44,415 nucleotides of DNA, from positions 1-44,415 of the forward strand of contig CALMVT010000153.1 in assembly GCA_937873175.1 (NCBI GenBank), written 5' to 3'. A program made the translations under genes and the position numbers. This DNA is from an uncultured Acetobacteraceae bacterium. GTDB lineage: Bacteria; Pseudomonadota; Alphaproteobacteria; Acetobacterales; Acetobacteraceae. The number at the start of each line of letters is the position of its first letter. Position 1 is the first letter of the stretch. Of the stretch, positions 38,173 to 44,415 are shown one piece after another. Under the pieces are notes generated by a model. It was not told the origin of the DNA. It searched no databases and saw nothing but the letters and a program-made list of their open reading frames with translations.

Positions 38173-38843
38173 ACCTGATCCTGTTGGGGCCGCCCGGCGC
38201 GGGGAAAGGCACCCAGGCGAAGCGGCTGCAGCAAAAGCACGGCATCGCCCAGATCTCGACCGGCGACATGCTGCGCGCCGAGGTCAAGGCCGGCAGCGTG
38301 GTTGGGCAACGCGCCAAGGCGGTCATGGAGTCCGGGCAGCTTGTTTCGGACGACCTGATCATCGCCATGCTGGAGAAGCGCATCCAGCAGCCGGACGCGG
38401 CCTGCGGCTTCATCCTGGACGGCTTCCCGCGCACGGTGCCCCAAGCCGACGCGCTGGACCTGATGCTGGACCGCGCCGGCACGCCGATCGACGCGGTGAT
38501 CGAACTGAAGGTGGATGATGCCGCCTTGGTGGACCGGATTGCCGGGCGGTTCACCTGCGCGATCTGCGGCGCGGGCTACCACGACAATTTCCAGACGCCG
38601 CGCGTAGAGGGCACCTGCGACGTGTGCGGCGGCCACGAGTTCATCCGCCGGGCGGATGACCGGCGGGAAACCGTGGCGGCCCGGCTCGACGCCTATCATA
38701 CGCAAACCGCGCCAATCCTGCCGCACTACCGCAACACCGGCCGCCTGGTGACGCTGGACGGCATGGCGGACGTGGACACCGTGTCGCGGGAGATTGAGGC
38801 GGTATTGGCCCAAGTGCCGAAGCGGACTGTCACGATAAGTTGA
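38169..38843 (+). CDS. adk: Adenylate kinase with zinc-type LID domain
   Basis: Adenylate kinase (224 residues) converts ATP plus AMP to two ADP. The P-loop GPPGAGKGT is at 7-15. TGDMLRAEV binds AMP, and DGFPRT is the core motif. The LID domain holds four cysteines, C130, C133, C150 and C153 (CX2C-X16-CX2C), as in zinc-stabilised long adenylate kinases. The E. coli enzyme lacks them. ATG 38169 overlaps the secY stop; the secY-adk pairing is usual in alphaproteobacteria. A terminator-like structure follows. Confidence 0.98.
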   Translation: MNLILLGPPGAGKGTQAKRLQQKHGIAQISTGDMLRAEVKAGSVVGQRAKAVMESGQLVSDDLIIAMLEKRIQQPDAACGFILDGFPRTVPQADALDLMLDRAGTPIDAVIELKVDDAALVDRIAGRFTCAICGAGYHDNFQTPRVEGTCDVCGGHEFIRRADDRRETVAARLDAYHTQTAPILPHYRNTGRLVTLDGMADVDTVSREIEAVLAQVPKRTVTIS

Positions 38844-38853
38844 TGTGAGCGCA

Positions 38854-38881
38854 TTGACTTGCGCTGATGCCTGCGTATATC
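38854..38881 (+). promoter_or_regulatory. Probable promoter of rpsM-rpsK-rpoA-rplQ
   Basis: TTGACT (38854-38859), 16 bp, then TATATC (38876-38881), ten bases after the adk stop. This is the best-looking promoter in the window. The -35 equals those before rplK and rpsL. The -10 overlaps the left arm of the following terminator-like hairpin. Confidence 0.65.
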
Positions 38882-38928
38882 ACCTGACCTTGCCTCGTGG
38901 CGCTTGCGCCGGGTGATTTCTATTTTTT
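38879..38928 (+). terminator. Terminator after adk, overlapping the rpsM promoter
   Basis: The outer stem ATCACC (38879-38884) pairs with GGTGAT (38912-38917). Inside is GGCG-CTTG-CGCC, a hairpin with a CUUG tetraloop (38899-38910). The tail TTTCTATTTTTT (38917-38928) is the strongest T-run seen in the ribosomal block. It would end transcripts coming from secY-adk. A transcript starting from the rpsM promoter lacks the left outer arm, so it could escape. Confidence 0.6.
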
Positions 38929-39012
38929 GGGCTTCCAGCGCGAAAGCGAGCAGGGCCTATCAAGGATCTTAGCCCCCTGTGCCGGGCGGCGAGATGGTGA
39001 GGAGTTATTGGC

Positions 39013-39390
39013 TTGGCCCGTATTGCCGGTGTGAACATCCCGACCAACAAGCGCGTGCTGATCAGCCTACGCTACATCTATGGTATTGGCCCGTCCAACG
39101 CCGTCGATATCTGCAAGAAGCTGGAAATTCCCGATGACCGCCGGGTCAACCAGTTGTCCGACGACGAGGTGCTGCGCATCCGCGAGCTGATCGACCGCGA
39201 TTACCGCGTCGAGGGCGACCTGCGGCGCGAGGTGGCGATGAACATCAAGCGGCTGATGGACCTCGGGTGCTACCGCGGCCTGCGGCACCGCCGTGGCCTT
39301 CCCGTGCACGGGCAGCGCACCCACACCAACGCCCGGACCCGCAAGGGCAAGGCCGTGGCCATCGCCGGCAAGAAGAAAGTCACCAAGTAG
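39013..39390 (+). CDS. rpsM: 30S ribosomal protein S13
   Basis: S13 (125 residues) makes head-to-50S bridges and touches P-site tRNA. The family N-terminus [26 protein letters not shown] begins at a TTG codon, with GAGGAG 8 nt upstream; no in-frame ATG fits. The C-terminal [22 protein letters not shown] is complete. It is the first gene of the alpha operon. Confidence 0.97.
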   Translation: MARIAGVNIPTNKRVLISLRYIYGIGPSNAVDICKKLEIPDDRRVNQLSDDEVLRIRELIDRDYRVEGDLRREVAMNIKRLMDLGCYRGLRHRRGLPVHGQRTHTNARTRKGKAVAIAGKKKVTK

Positions 39391-39450
39391 CCGCGCCGCG
39401 GCTGTCCCGATCGCCGCTCCGGCGGCGCAAGAATTGATAGGAACATCTGA

Positions 39451-39843
39451 ATGGCGAAGCCCGCCTCTTCGCGTCCCCGTAAGAAGGAACGCAAGAACAT
39501 CATCTCCGGCGTGGCGCACGTGGCCGCGACCTTCAACAACACCATGGTGACGATCACCGACGCGCAGGGCAACACCATCGCGTGGTCGTCCAGCGGCATG
39601 CAAGGCTTCAAAGGCAGCCGCAAGTCCACGCCCTATGCGGCGCAGGTGGCGGCGGAGGACGCGGGCAAGAAGGCGCGTGAGCACGGGATGGAGACGTTGG
39701 AGATCGAGGTGAGCGGCCCCGGCTCCGGGCGGGAAAGCGCATTGCGTGCCCTGCAGGCGGTGGGCTTCGCGATCACGGCGATCCGCGACATGACGCCCAT
39801 CCCGCACAATGGCTGCCGCCCACGCAAGCGCCGCCGGGTCTGA
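39451..39843 (+). CDS. rpsK: 30S ribosomal protein S11
   Basis: S11 (130 residues) forms part of the 30S platform near the Shine-Dalgarno helix. [45 protein letters not shown] and [18 protein letters not shown] are standard. The ATG at 39451 follows GATAGGAA. rpsD, which follows rpsK in gammaproteobacteria, is absent, as usual in alphaproteobacteria. Confidence 0.98.
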   Translation: MAKPASSRPRKKERKNIISGVAHVAATFNNTMVTITDAQGNTIAWSSSGMQGFKGSRKSTPYAAQVAAEDAGKKAREHGMETLEIEVSGPGSGRESALRALQAVGFAITAIRDMTPIPHNGCRPRKRRRV

Positions 39844-39863
39844 CCATCCATTTCGCCTTTGGC

Positions 39864-39900
39864 GCGGCGCCACCGTTGGGTGGCGTCGCTTGTTCTGTTT
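39864..39900 (+). terminator. Hairpin with T-rich tail between rpsK and rpoA
   Basis: An 11-bp stem, GCGGCGCCACC / GGTGGCGTCGC (one G-T pair), with loop GTTG, followed by TTGTTCTGTTT. It looks like an intrinsic terminator but lies inside the operon, 20 bp after rpsK. It may act as an attenuator that lowers rpoA relative to the ribosomal proteins. Confidence 0.55.
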
Positions 39901-39911
39901 GGAGATGATCC

Positions 39912-40931
39912 ATGGTCATCCAACGTAATTGGCAATCCTTGATCAAGCCCGACAAGCTCGATGTCGAGCCGGGGTCCGACCCGCACCGCATCGCCACCGT
40001 AGTGGCGGAGCCTCTGGAGCGCGGCTTCGGCATGACGCTCGGCAACGCCGTGCGTCGCGTGCTGCTGTCGTCCCTGCAAGGGGCGGCGGTGACGGCGGTG
40101 CAGATCGATGGCGTGCTGCATGAGTTCAGCAGCATCGCCGGTGTCCGGGAAGACGTGACCGACATCGTGCTCAACATCAAGCAGTTGGCGCTTCGGATGC
40201 ACGGAGAAGGCCCAAAGCGCATGGTGCTGACCGCCACCGGACCCGGCGAGATCACGGCCGCGCAGATCCAGACCGGCTCCGACATCGACGTGATGAACCC
40301 GGAACTGGTGATCTGCACCCTGGACGACGGCGTGAAGCTCGGCATGGAGTTCACGGTCAACCTCGGCAAGGGCTACGTCCCCGCGGCGAGCAACCGGCCG
40401 GAGGACGCGCCCATCGGCCTGATCCCGATCGACGCGATCTACTCGCCGGTGAAGCGGGTGTCCTATAAGGTCGAGCCGACCCGCGTGGGCCAGGTGACGG
40501 ACTATGACAAGCTGCTGCTGCAGGTGGAGACCAACGGCGCGGTGACGCCGGAGGACGCCGTGGCGCTCGCCGCGCGCATCCTGCAGGACCAGTTGCAGTT
40601 GTTCATCAACTTCGACGAGCCGCAGCTTGCCCGCGCCGACGACATCCACGACGACCTGCCGTTCAACCGCAACCTGCTGCGCAAGGTGGACGAGCTGGAA
40701 CTGTCCGTGCGCAGCGCGAACTGCTTGAAGAACGACAACATCGTCTACATCGGCGACCTCGTGCAGAAGACCGAGCAGGAAATGCTACGCACGCCGAACT
40801 TCGGCCGCAAGTCCCTGAACGAGATCAAGGAAGTGCTGACGGCGATGGGCTTGTCGCTCGGCATGAGCGTGTCCGGCTGGCCGCCGGAGAACATCGAGGA
40901 CCTGGCCAAGCGGCTCGACGAGCCGTTCTGA
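39912..40931 (+). CDS. rpoA: RNA polymerase alpha subunit
   Basis: The alpha subunit (339 residues) starts RNA polymerase assembly as a dimer and binds UP elements and activators. The N-terminal domain shows [26 protein letters not shown]. The C-terminal domain from about residue 260 reads [22 protein letters not shown], with the DNA-binding Arg in VRSAN, followed by [14 protein letters not shown]. The ATG at 39912 follows GGAGATGATCC. Confidence 0.98.
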   Translation: MVIQRNWQSLIKPDKLDVEPGSDPHRIATVVAEPLERGFGMTLGNAVRRVLLSSLQGAAVTAVQIDGVLHEFSSIAGVREDVTDIVLNIKQLALRMHGEGPKRMVLTATGPGEITAAQIQTGSDIDVMNPELVICTLDDGVKLGMEFTVNLGKGYVPAASNRPEDAPIGLIPIDAIYSPVKRVSYKVEPTRVGQVTDYDKLLLQVETNGAVTPEDAVALAARILQDQLQLFINFDEPQLARADDIHDDLPFNRNLLRKVDELELSVRSANCLKNDNIVYIGDLVQKTEQEMLRTPNFGRKSLNEIKEVLTAMGLSLGMSVSGWPPENIEDLAKRLDEPF

Positions 40932-40959
40932 ATCCTGAGAGAGTAGGAGCTTCATCACC

Positions 40960-41388
40960 ATGCGCCACGGTGTTTCCGGCCGCAAACTGGGCGTCACTTC
41001 GAGCCACCGTCAGGCCATGTTCCGCAACATGGCCGTGGCGCTGATCAAGCACGAGCAGATCACCACCACCCTGCCCAAGGCCAAGGAACTGCGCCCGGTG
41101 GCGGAGAAGCTGATCACCCTGGGCAAGCGCGGCGGCCTGCACGCCCGGCGCCAGGCCCATGCCCAGCTTCGGGACGAGACCATCGTCGCCAAGCTGTTCA
41201 CGGCGCTGGCCGACCGCTACCGTGCCCGCCCCGGCGGCTACACCCGTGTGCTCAAGGCCGGGGTGCGCTACGGCGACGCGGCGGACATGGCGGTGATCGA
41301 ACTGGTTGATCGCGACCCCGCCGCCAAGGGCCAGGACAGCGGCCCGCGTCCGGAGGTTGTGGAGGACGAGGAGCAGCAGGCCGCCTGA
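40960..41388 (+). CDS. rplQ: 50S ribosomal protein L17
   Basis: L17 (142 residues) lies near the tunnel exit. [54 protein letters not shown] is the family core. The last ~20 residues are an acidic/Gln tail. The ATG at 40960 follows AGTAGGAGC. It ends the ribosomal block; the 52 bp to rarA show no strong terminator. Confidence 0.98.
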   Translation: MRHGVSGRKLGVTSSHRQAMFRNMAVALIKHEQITTTLPKAKELRPVAEKLITLGKRGGLHARRQAHAQLRDETIVAKLFTALADRYRARPGGYTRVLKAGVRYGDAADMAVIELVDRDPAAKGQDSGPRPEVVEDEEQQAA

Positions 41389-41440
41389 GCACGGCGCTCC
41401 CTTCTCGTATCCGAGGGCTGGCCGCACCACTTCGCTCCTC

Positions 41441-42799
41441 ATGACGCGGCCCGTCCCCTCATCCCCCGACCTGTTCGGTTCGCCGCCTGCCGACCCAGCG
41501 AAATCAGCGAAATCGCTTTGCGATTTGCGCGGGCCTGCATCGTCCAGGCCGCTCGCGGAGCAACTGCGCCCGGCGACGCTGACCGAGGTGGTCGGGCAGC
41601 CGCATCTGCTGGGCGAGGACGGCGCCTTGACCCGCATGCTGGGACGCGGCGCCCTCGCCTCCCTGATCCTGTGGGGACCGCCCGGCGTCGGGAAGACGAC
41701 CATCGCCCGCCTGCTCGCCGACGGCGCCGGGCTGCACTTCACGGCGGTGTCGGCGGTGTTCTCCGGCGTCGCGGACCTCAAGCGCGTGTTTGAGGACGCG
41801 GCCCGGCGTCGGCAGCTTGGCGCCCGCACCCTGCTGTTCGTGGACGAGGTGCACCGGTTCAACCGGGCGCAGCAGGACAGCTTTCTTCCTGTTGTCGAGG
41901 ACGGCACGGTGGTGCTGGTGGGCGCCACGACCGAGAATCCTTCTTTTGCCCTGAACGGCGCGCTGCTGTCCCGCTGCCAGGTGCTGGTGCTGCGCCGTTT
42001 GGACGACGGTGCGCTCGACCTGCTGCTGGCCCGCGCCGAGCAGGCCGCCGGGCGGGCCTTGCCCATCGTGCCGGAGGCGCGCGGCGCCCTGCGCGCCATG
42101 GCGGACGGGGATGGGCGCTACCTGCTCAACATGGCGGAGCAGCTTCTCAGCCTGCCGGAGCAGCCTGTCCTGGATGCGTCGGGTCTTGCCGCCGTTATCG
42201 GCCGTCGTGCGGCGCTGTACGACCGCGACCGGGACGAGCATTTCAACCTGATCTCCGCTTTGCACAAATCCCTGCGCGGTTCCGACCCCGACGCGGCGCT
42301 GTATTGGTTCGCCCGCATGGTGGCGGGCGGCGAGGACGCCCGCTACGTTGCGCGCCGCTTGGTCCGCTTCGCGTCGGAGGATATCGGCATGGCCGACCCG
42401 GGCGCGCTTTCACAGGCGGTGGCGGCATGGGAGACCTTTGAACGCCTCGGCAGCCCCGAAGGCGAGCTGGCCATCGCGCAAGCCATCGTCTACCTGGGCA
42501 CCGCGCCCAAGTCGAACGCGCTGTATGTCGCCTACAAGCAGGCGCTGGCGGCGGCGAAGTCCACCGGCAGCCTGCCGCCCCCCGCCCACATCCTGAATGC
42601 GCCGACCCGGCTCATGCGGGATCTCGGCTACGGCAAGGGCTATGCCTATGACCACGACACGGAGGAAGCGTTCTCCGGCCAGAACTACTTCCCGGACGGA
42701 ATGGACCGCCCGGCCTTCTACCGCCCAGCGGACCGCGGCTTCGAGCGCGAAGTCGCGCGGCGGCTCGACCACTGGGCCAAGCTGAGGCAAGGGCCATGA
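41441..42799 (+). CDS. rarA: Replication-associated recombination protein A (MgsA/RarA AAA+ ATPase)
   Basis: A 452-residue AAA+ ATPase related to clamp loaders that acts at stalled replication forks. Walker A WGPPGVGKTT is at about 78-87 and Walker B LLFVDEVHRFN at 131-141. Sensor-1 region VGATTENPSFALN follows. The C-terminal half has the RarA tetramerisation signature HFNLISALHKSLRGSDPDAALYWFARM and LPPPAHILNAPT. The ATG at 41441 has a weak ribosome-binding site, and about 40 residues of variable leader precede RPATLTEVVGQ. The stop overlaps the next gene by 4 bp (ATGA). Confidence 0.94.
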   Translation: MTRPVPSSPDLFGSPPADPAKSAKSLCDLRGPASSRPLAEQLRPATLTEVVGQPHLLGEDGALTRMLGRGALASLILWGPPGVGKTTIARLLADGAGLHFTAVSAVFSGVADLKRVFEDAARRRQLGARTLLFVDEVHRFNRAQQDSFLPVVEDGTVVLVGATTENPSFALNGALLSRCQVLVLRRLDDGALDLLLARAEQAAGRALPIVPEARGALRAMADGDGRYLLNMAEQLLSLPEQPVLDASGLAAVIGRRAALYDRDRDEHFNLISALHKSLRGSDPDAALYWFARMVAGGEDARYVARRLVRFASEDIGMADPGALSQAVAAWETFERLGSPEGELAIAQAIVYLGTAPKSNALYVAYKQALAAAKSTGSLPPPAHILNAPTRLMRDLGYGKGYAYDHDTEEAFSGQNYFPDGMDRPAFYRPADRGFEREVARRLDHWAKLRQGP

Positions 42800-43806
42800 G
42801 CATGACCGTGCAGACCCGCGCAGTGACGGAGGACGAGTCCGACCTGCGCCTTGATCGCTGGTTCCGCCGGCATTTCCCCGGCGTCACCCAGGGCGCGATC
42901 CAGAAGCTGTGCCGCACCGGGCAGGTCCGCATCGACGGGCGCCGGGCCGACGCTGGAACTCGCCTCCTGCCGGGCCAGGCCGTCCGCGTGCCGCCGTTGC
43001 CGCCCGCCGCCGAGCCGCCCCCGGTCGTGCACGTGTTCAACCCCGAGATCGCCCGCGAGCTGGAGCGCTTGGTGCTGTATCGGGACGACGCCGTGATCGT
43101 GCTGAACAAGCCGCACGGCCTGGCGGTGCAGGGCGGCCCCGGCATCGCCCGGCACCTGGACGGCATGTTGGACGGGTTGCGCGGCGACAGCGAGCACCGG
43201 CCACGGCTGGTGCACCGGCTGGACCGCGACACGTCGGGCGTGTTGGTGCTGGCGCGCACGCCGGGCACGGCGGCGCGGCTGGCCGCGGCGTTCCGCGGGC
43301 GGGACGTGCAGAAAACCTATTGGGCCGTGGTCGCCGGCCGCCCGGTGCCGGTGGAGGGTCGGATCGACATGCCGCTGCTGCGCTACACCGGACCGCGCGG
43401 GGAGCGCAGCGTGCCGACGGCGCGGGACGACAAGGAAGGGCTGCGGGCGGTGACGGACTACCGGACGCTGGACCATGCCGGGCAGAAGCTCGCCTTGCTG
43501 GAGATGTCGCCGATCACCGGGCGCACGCATCAGCTCCGTGTGCACAGCGTCGGCATCGGCGCGCCCATCGTGGGCGATGTGAAATACCACGAACCCGACC
43601 ACAACGGCGCCGGCTCCGCTTTGGTGGAGGGCTTGTCGGACAAGCTGCATTTGCACGCCCGCGCGCTGGACCTGCCGCACCCGGCGGGCGGCCGGCTGGT
43701 GGTGGAAGCCGAGCTGCCGCCGCATATGCGTGAAACCTTTGCCACCCTGGGCTTCCACGCCGGGCGGCCCCAAGAACCCACCCGATCGCCGGCCCGTTCC
43801 CGATGA
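42796..43806 (+). CDS. RluC/RluD-type 23S rRNA pseudouridine synthase
   Basis: A 336-residue pseudouridine synthase of the RsuA/RluA superfamily. An N-terminal S4 RNA-binding domain (about residues 15-65, LDRWFRRHFPGVTQGAIQKLCRTGQVRIDG) precedes the catalytic domain. That domain has VLNKPHGLAVQGG, the active-site motif HRLDRDTSG at 140-148 (catalytic D143) and ITGRTHQLRVH. RluC is the likely closest type, but the exact uridines cannot be read from sequence. ATG 42796 overlaps rarA, and the stop overlaps the asmA-like gene by 4 bp. Confidence 0.92.
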   Translation: MSMTVQTRAVTEDESDLRLDRWFRRHFPGVTQGAIQKLCRTGQVRIDGRRADAGTRLLPGQAVRVPPLPPAAEPPPVVHVFNPEIARELERLVLYRDDAVIVLNKPHGLAVQGGPGIARHLDGMLDGLRGDSEHRPRLVHRLDRDTSGVLVLARTPGTAARLAAAFRGRDVQKTYWAVVAGRPVPVEGRIDMPLLRYTGPRGERSVPTARDDKEGLRAVTDYRTLDHAGQKLALLEMSPITGRTHQLRVHSVGIGAPIVGDVKYHEPDHNGAGSALVEGLSDKLHLHARALDLPHPAGGRLVVEAELPPHMRETFATLGFHAGRPQEPTRSPARSR

Positions 43807-44415
43807 CCCGCGCACGCCGCATCGGCCTGATTGTTGCCATTCTCGTCGTGCTGCTGCCCGTAGTGGTTCTCGCGGCGGCGGTGGCGTTGTTCGACGCCGA
43901 CGCGCTGAAGCTCCGGCTGGCCGACGCGGTGCGGCGCTCTACCGGGCGGGAGTTGACCATTGCCGGGCCGGTGGGCCTGACCTGGTCGCTGGTGCCCACG
44001 GTGGCGTTGCGCGACGTGTCCCTGTCCAATCCGCCGGGCTTGTCGCGCCCGGCGATGGCGCACGCGGCCCAGCTTGACGTGCGGGTCGCCCTGCTCCCGT
44101 TGCTGTCCCGCCGGGTGGAGGTGCGCGGCGTCACCCTGGTCAATCCGGACATCCTGCTGGAGCGCGACGCGGCGGGCCGGCCCAACTGGCAGTTCACGCC
44201 GCCCGCCATGCCCGCCTCGGCGCCGGGCGCCGTGGCCCGGCCGGGCACGCGGATGGAGGTTGCCGTGGATGCCGTGCGCGTCCTCGACGGCCGGATCGGC
44301 TGGCGCACCGGCACGGGCGTGGTCACGCTGCTGGCGCCGACGGTCGCGGCGGCCGCGCCGGGGCCGGGCGAACCGGTGGCGCTGTCGGGAACGCTGTCGT
44401 TCGGGGGTCTTGACC
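43803..44415 (+). CDS. AsmA family protein, N-terminal part (3' end outside window)
   Basis: The first ~204 residues of an AsmA-type envelope protein. One N-terminal membrane anchor (IGLIVAILVVLLPVVVLAAAVALF) is followed by the family pattern LADAVRRSTGRELTIAGPVGLTWSLVPTVALRDVSLSNPPGLS, then VRGVTLVNPDILLERDAAGRPNW. AsmA-like proteins form periplasmic bridges thought to move lipids towards the outer membrane. The ATG at 43803 overlaps the pseudouridine synthase stop. The frame is open to the window end, so the gene is cut by the window. Confidence 0.88.
   Translation, partial: MTRARRIGLIVAILVVLLPVVVLAAAVALFDADALKLRLADAVRRSTGRELTIAGPVGLTWSLVPTVALRDVSLSNPPGLSRPAMAHAAQLDVRVALLPLLSRRVEVRGVTLVNPDILLERDAAGRPNWQFTPPAMPASAPGAVARPGTRMEVAVDAVRVLDGRIGWRTGTGVVTLLAPTVAAAAPGPGEPVALSGTLSFGGLD

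Overview
The window is very GC-rich bacterial DNA. It suggests a phototrophic alphaproteobacterium, most likely of the Acetobacteraceae/Rhodospirillales. Two things support this. The left edge carries the end of bchD and a complete bchO (bacteriochlorophyll synthesis). The ribosomal block has the alphaproteobacterial order secY-adk-rpsM-rpsK-rpoA-rplQ, with no rpsD. The taxonomic call is inference; no rRNA gene is present to confirm it.

Layout. (1) 1-4.3 kb, plus strand: bchD (partial), bchO, a DUF3422 membrane protein, an 87-residue membrane protein and a DHA2-type MFS exporter. Most junctions are 4-10 bp overlaps, so this looks like one transcript. (2) 4.3-8.2 kb, minus strand: a small proline-rich membrane protein and a three-gene module (IlvD/Edd dehydratase, SDR dehydrogenase, FAH-family hydrolase). 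The module fits non-phosphorylative breakdown of a deoxy-sugar acid such as L-fuconate. A perfect 12-bp palindrome lies in its promoter region. (3) 8.3-13.4 kb, mixed strands: a ComB-like phosphatase, the tail of a VapB/AbrB-type antitoxin, a D-2-hydroxyacid dehydrogenase, an exported alpha/beta hydrolase, a ThDP-dependent acetolactate-synthase-like enzyme and a small membrane protein. (4) 13.4-41.4 kb, plus strand without interruption: rplKAJL-rpoBC, rpsLG-tuf, the S10 and spc operons through secY-adk, then rpsM-rpsK-rpoA-rplQ. (5) 41.4 kb to the end: rarA, an RluC/D-type pseudouridine synthase and the start of an asmA-family gene, linked by ATGA overlaps.

The large block supplies ribosomal proteins, the RNA polymerase core subunits (alpha, beta, beta'), EF-Tu, the SecY translocon and adenylate kinase. 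Three places carry a TTGACT -35 hexamer with a plausible -10 (before rplK, rpsL and rpsM), which suggests co-regulated promoters. Strong hairpins sit in the rplJ-rplL, rplL-rpoB, rpoB-rpoC, rpoC-rpsL, adk-rpsM and rpsK-rpoA spacers. Two expected gene groups are absent: secE-nusG before rplK, and fusA between rpsG and tuf.

I found no CRISPR array, tRNA, rRNA or intact mobile element, and no convincing undescribed multi-gene system. The most interesting items are fine-scale: the 16-bp-arm inverted repeat between rpoB and rpoC, the terminator that overlaps the rpsM promoter, the missing fusA, the TTG starts on rplK and rpsM, the antitoxin remnant, and the octapeptide repeat at the MFS N-terminus.
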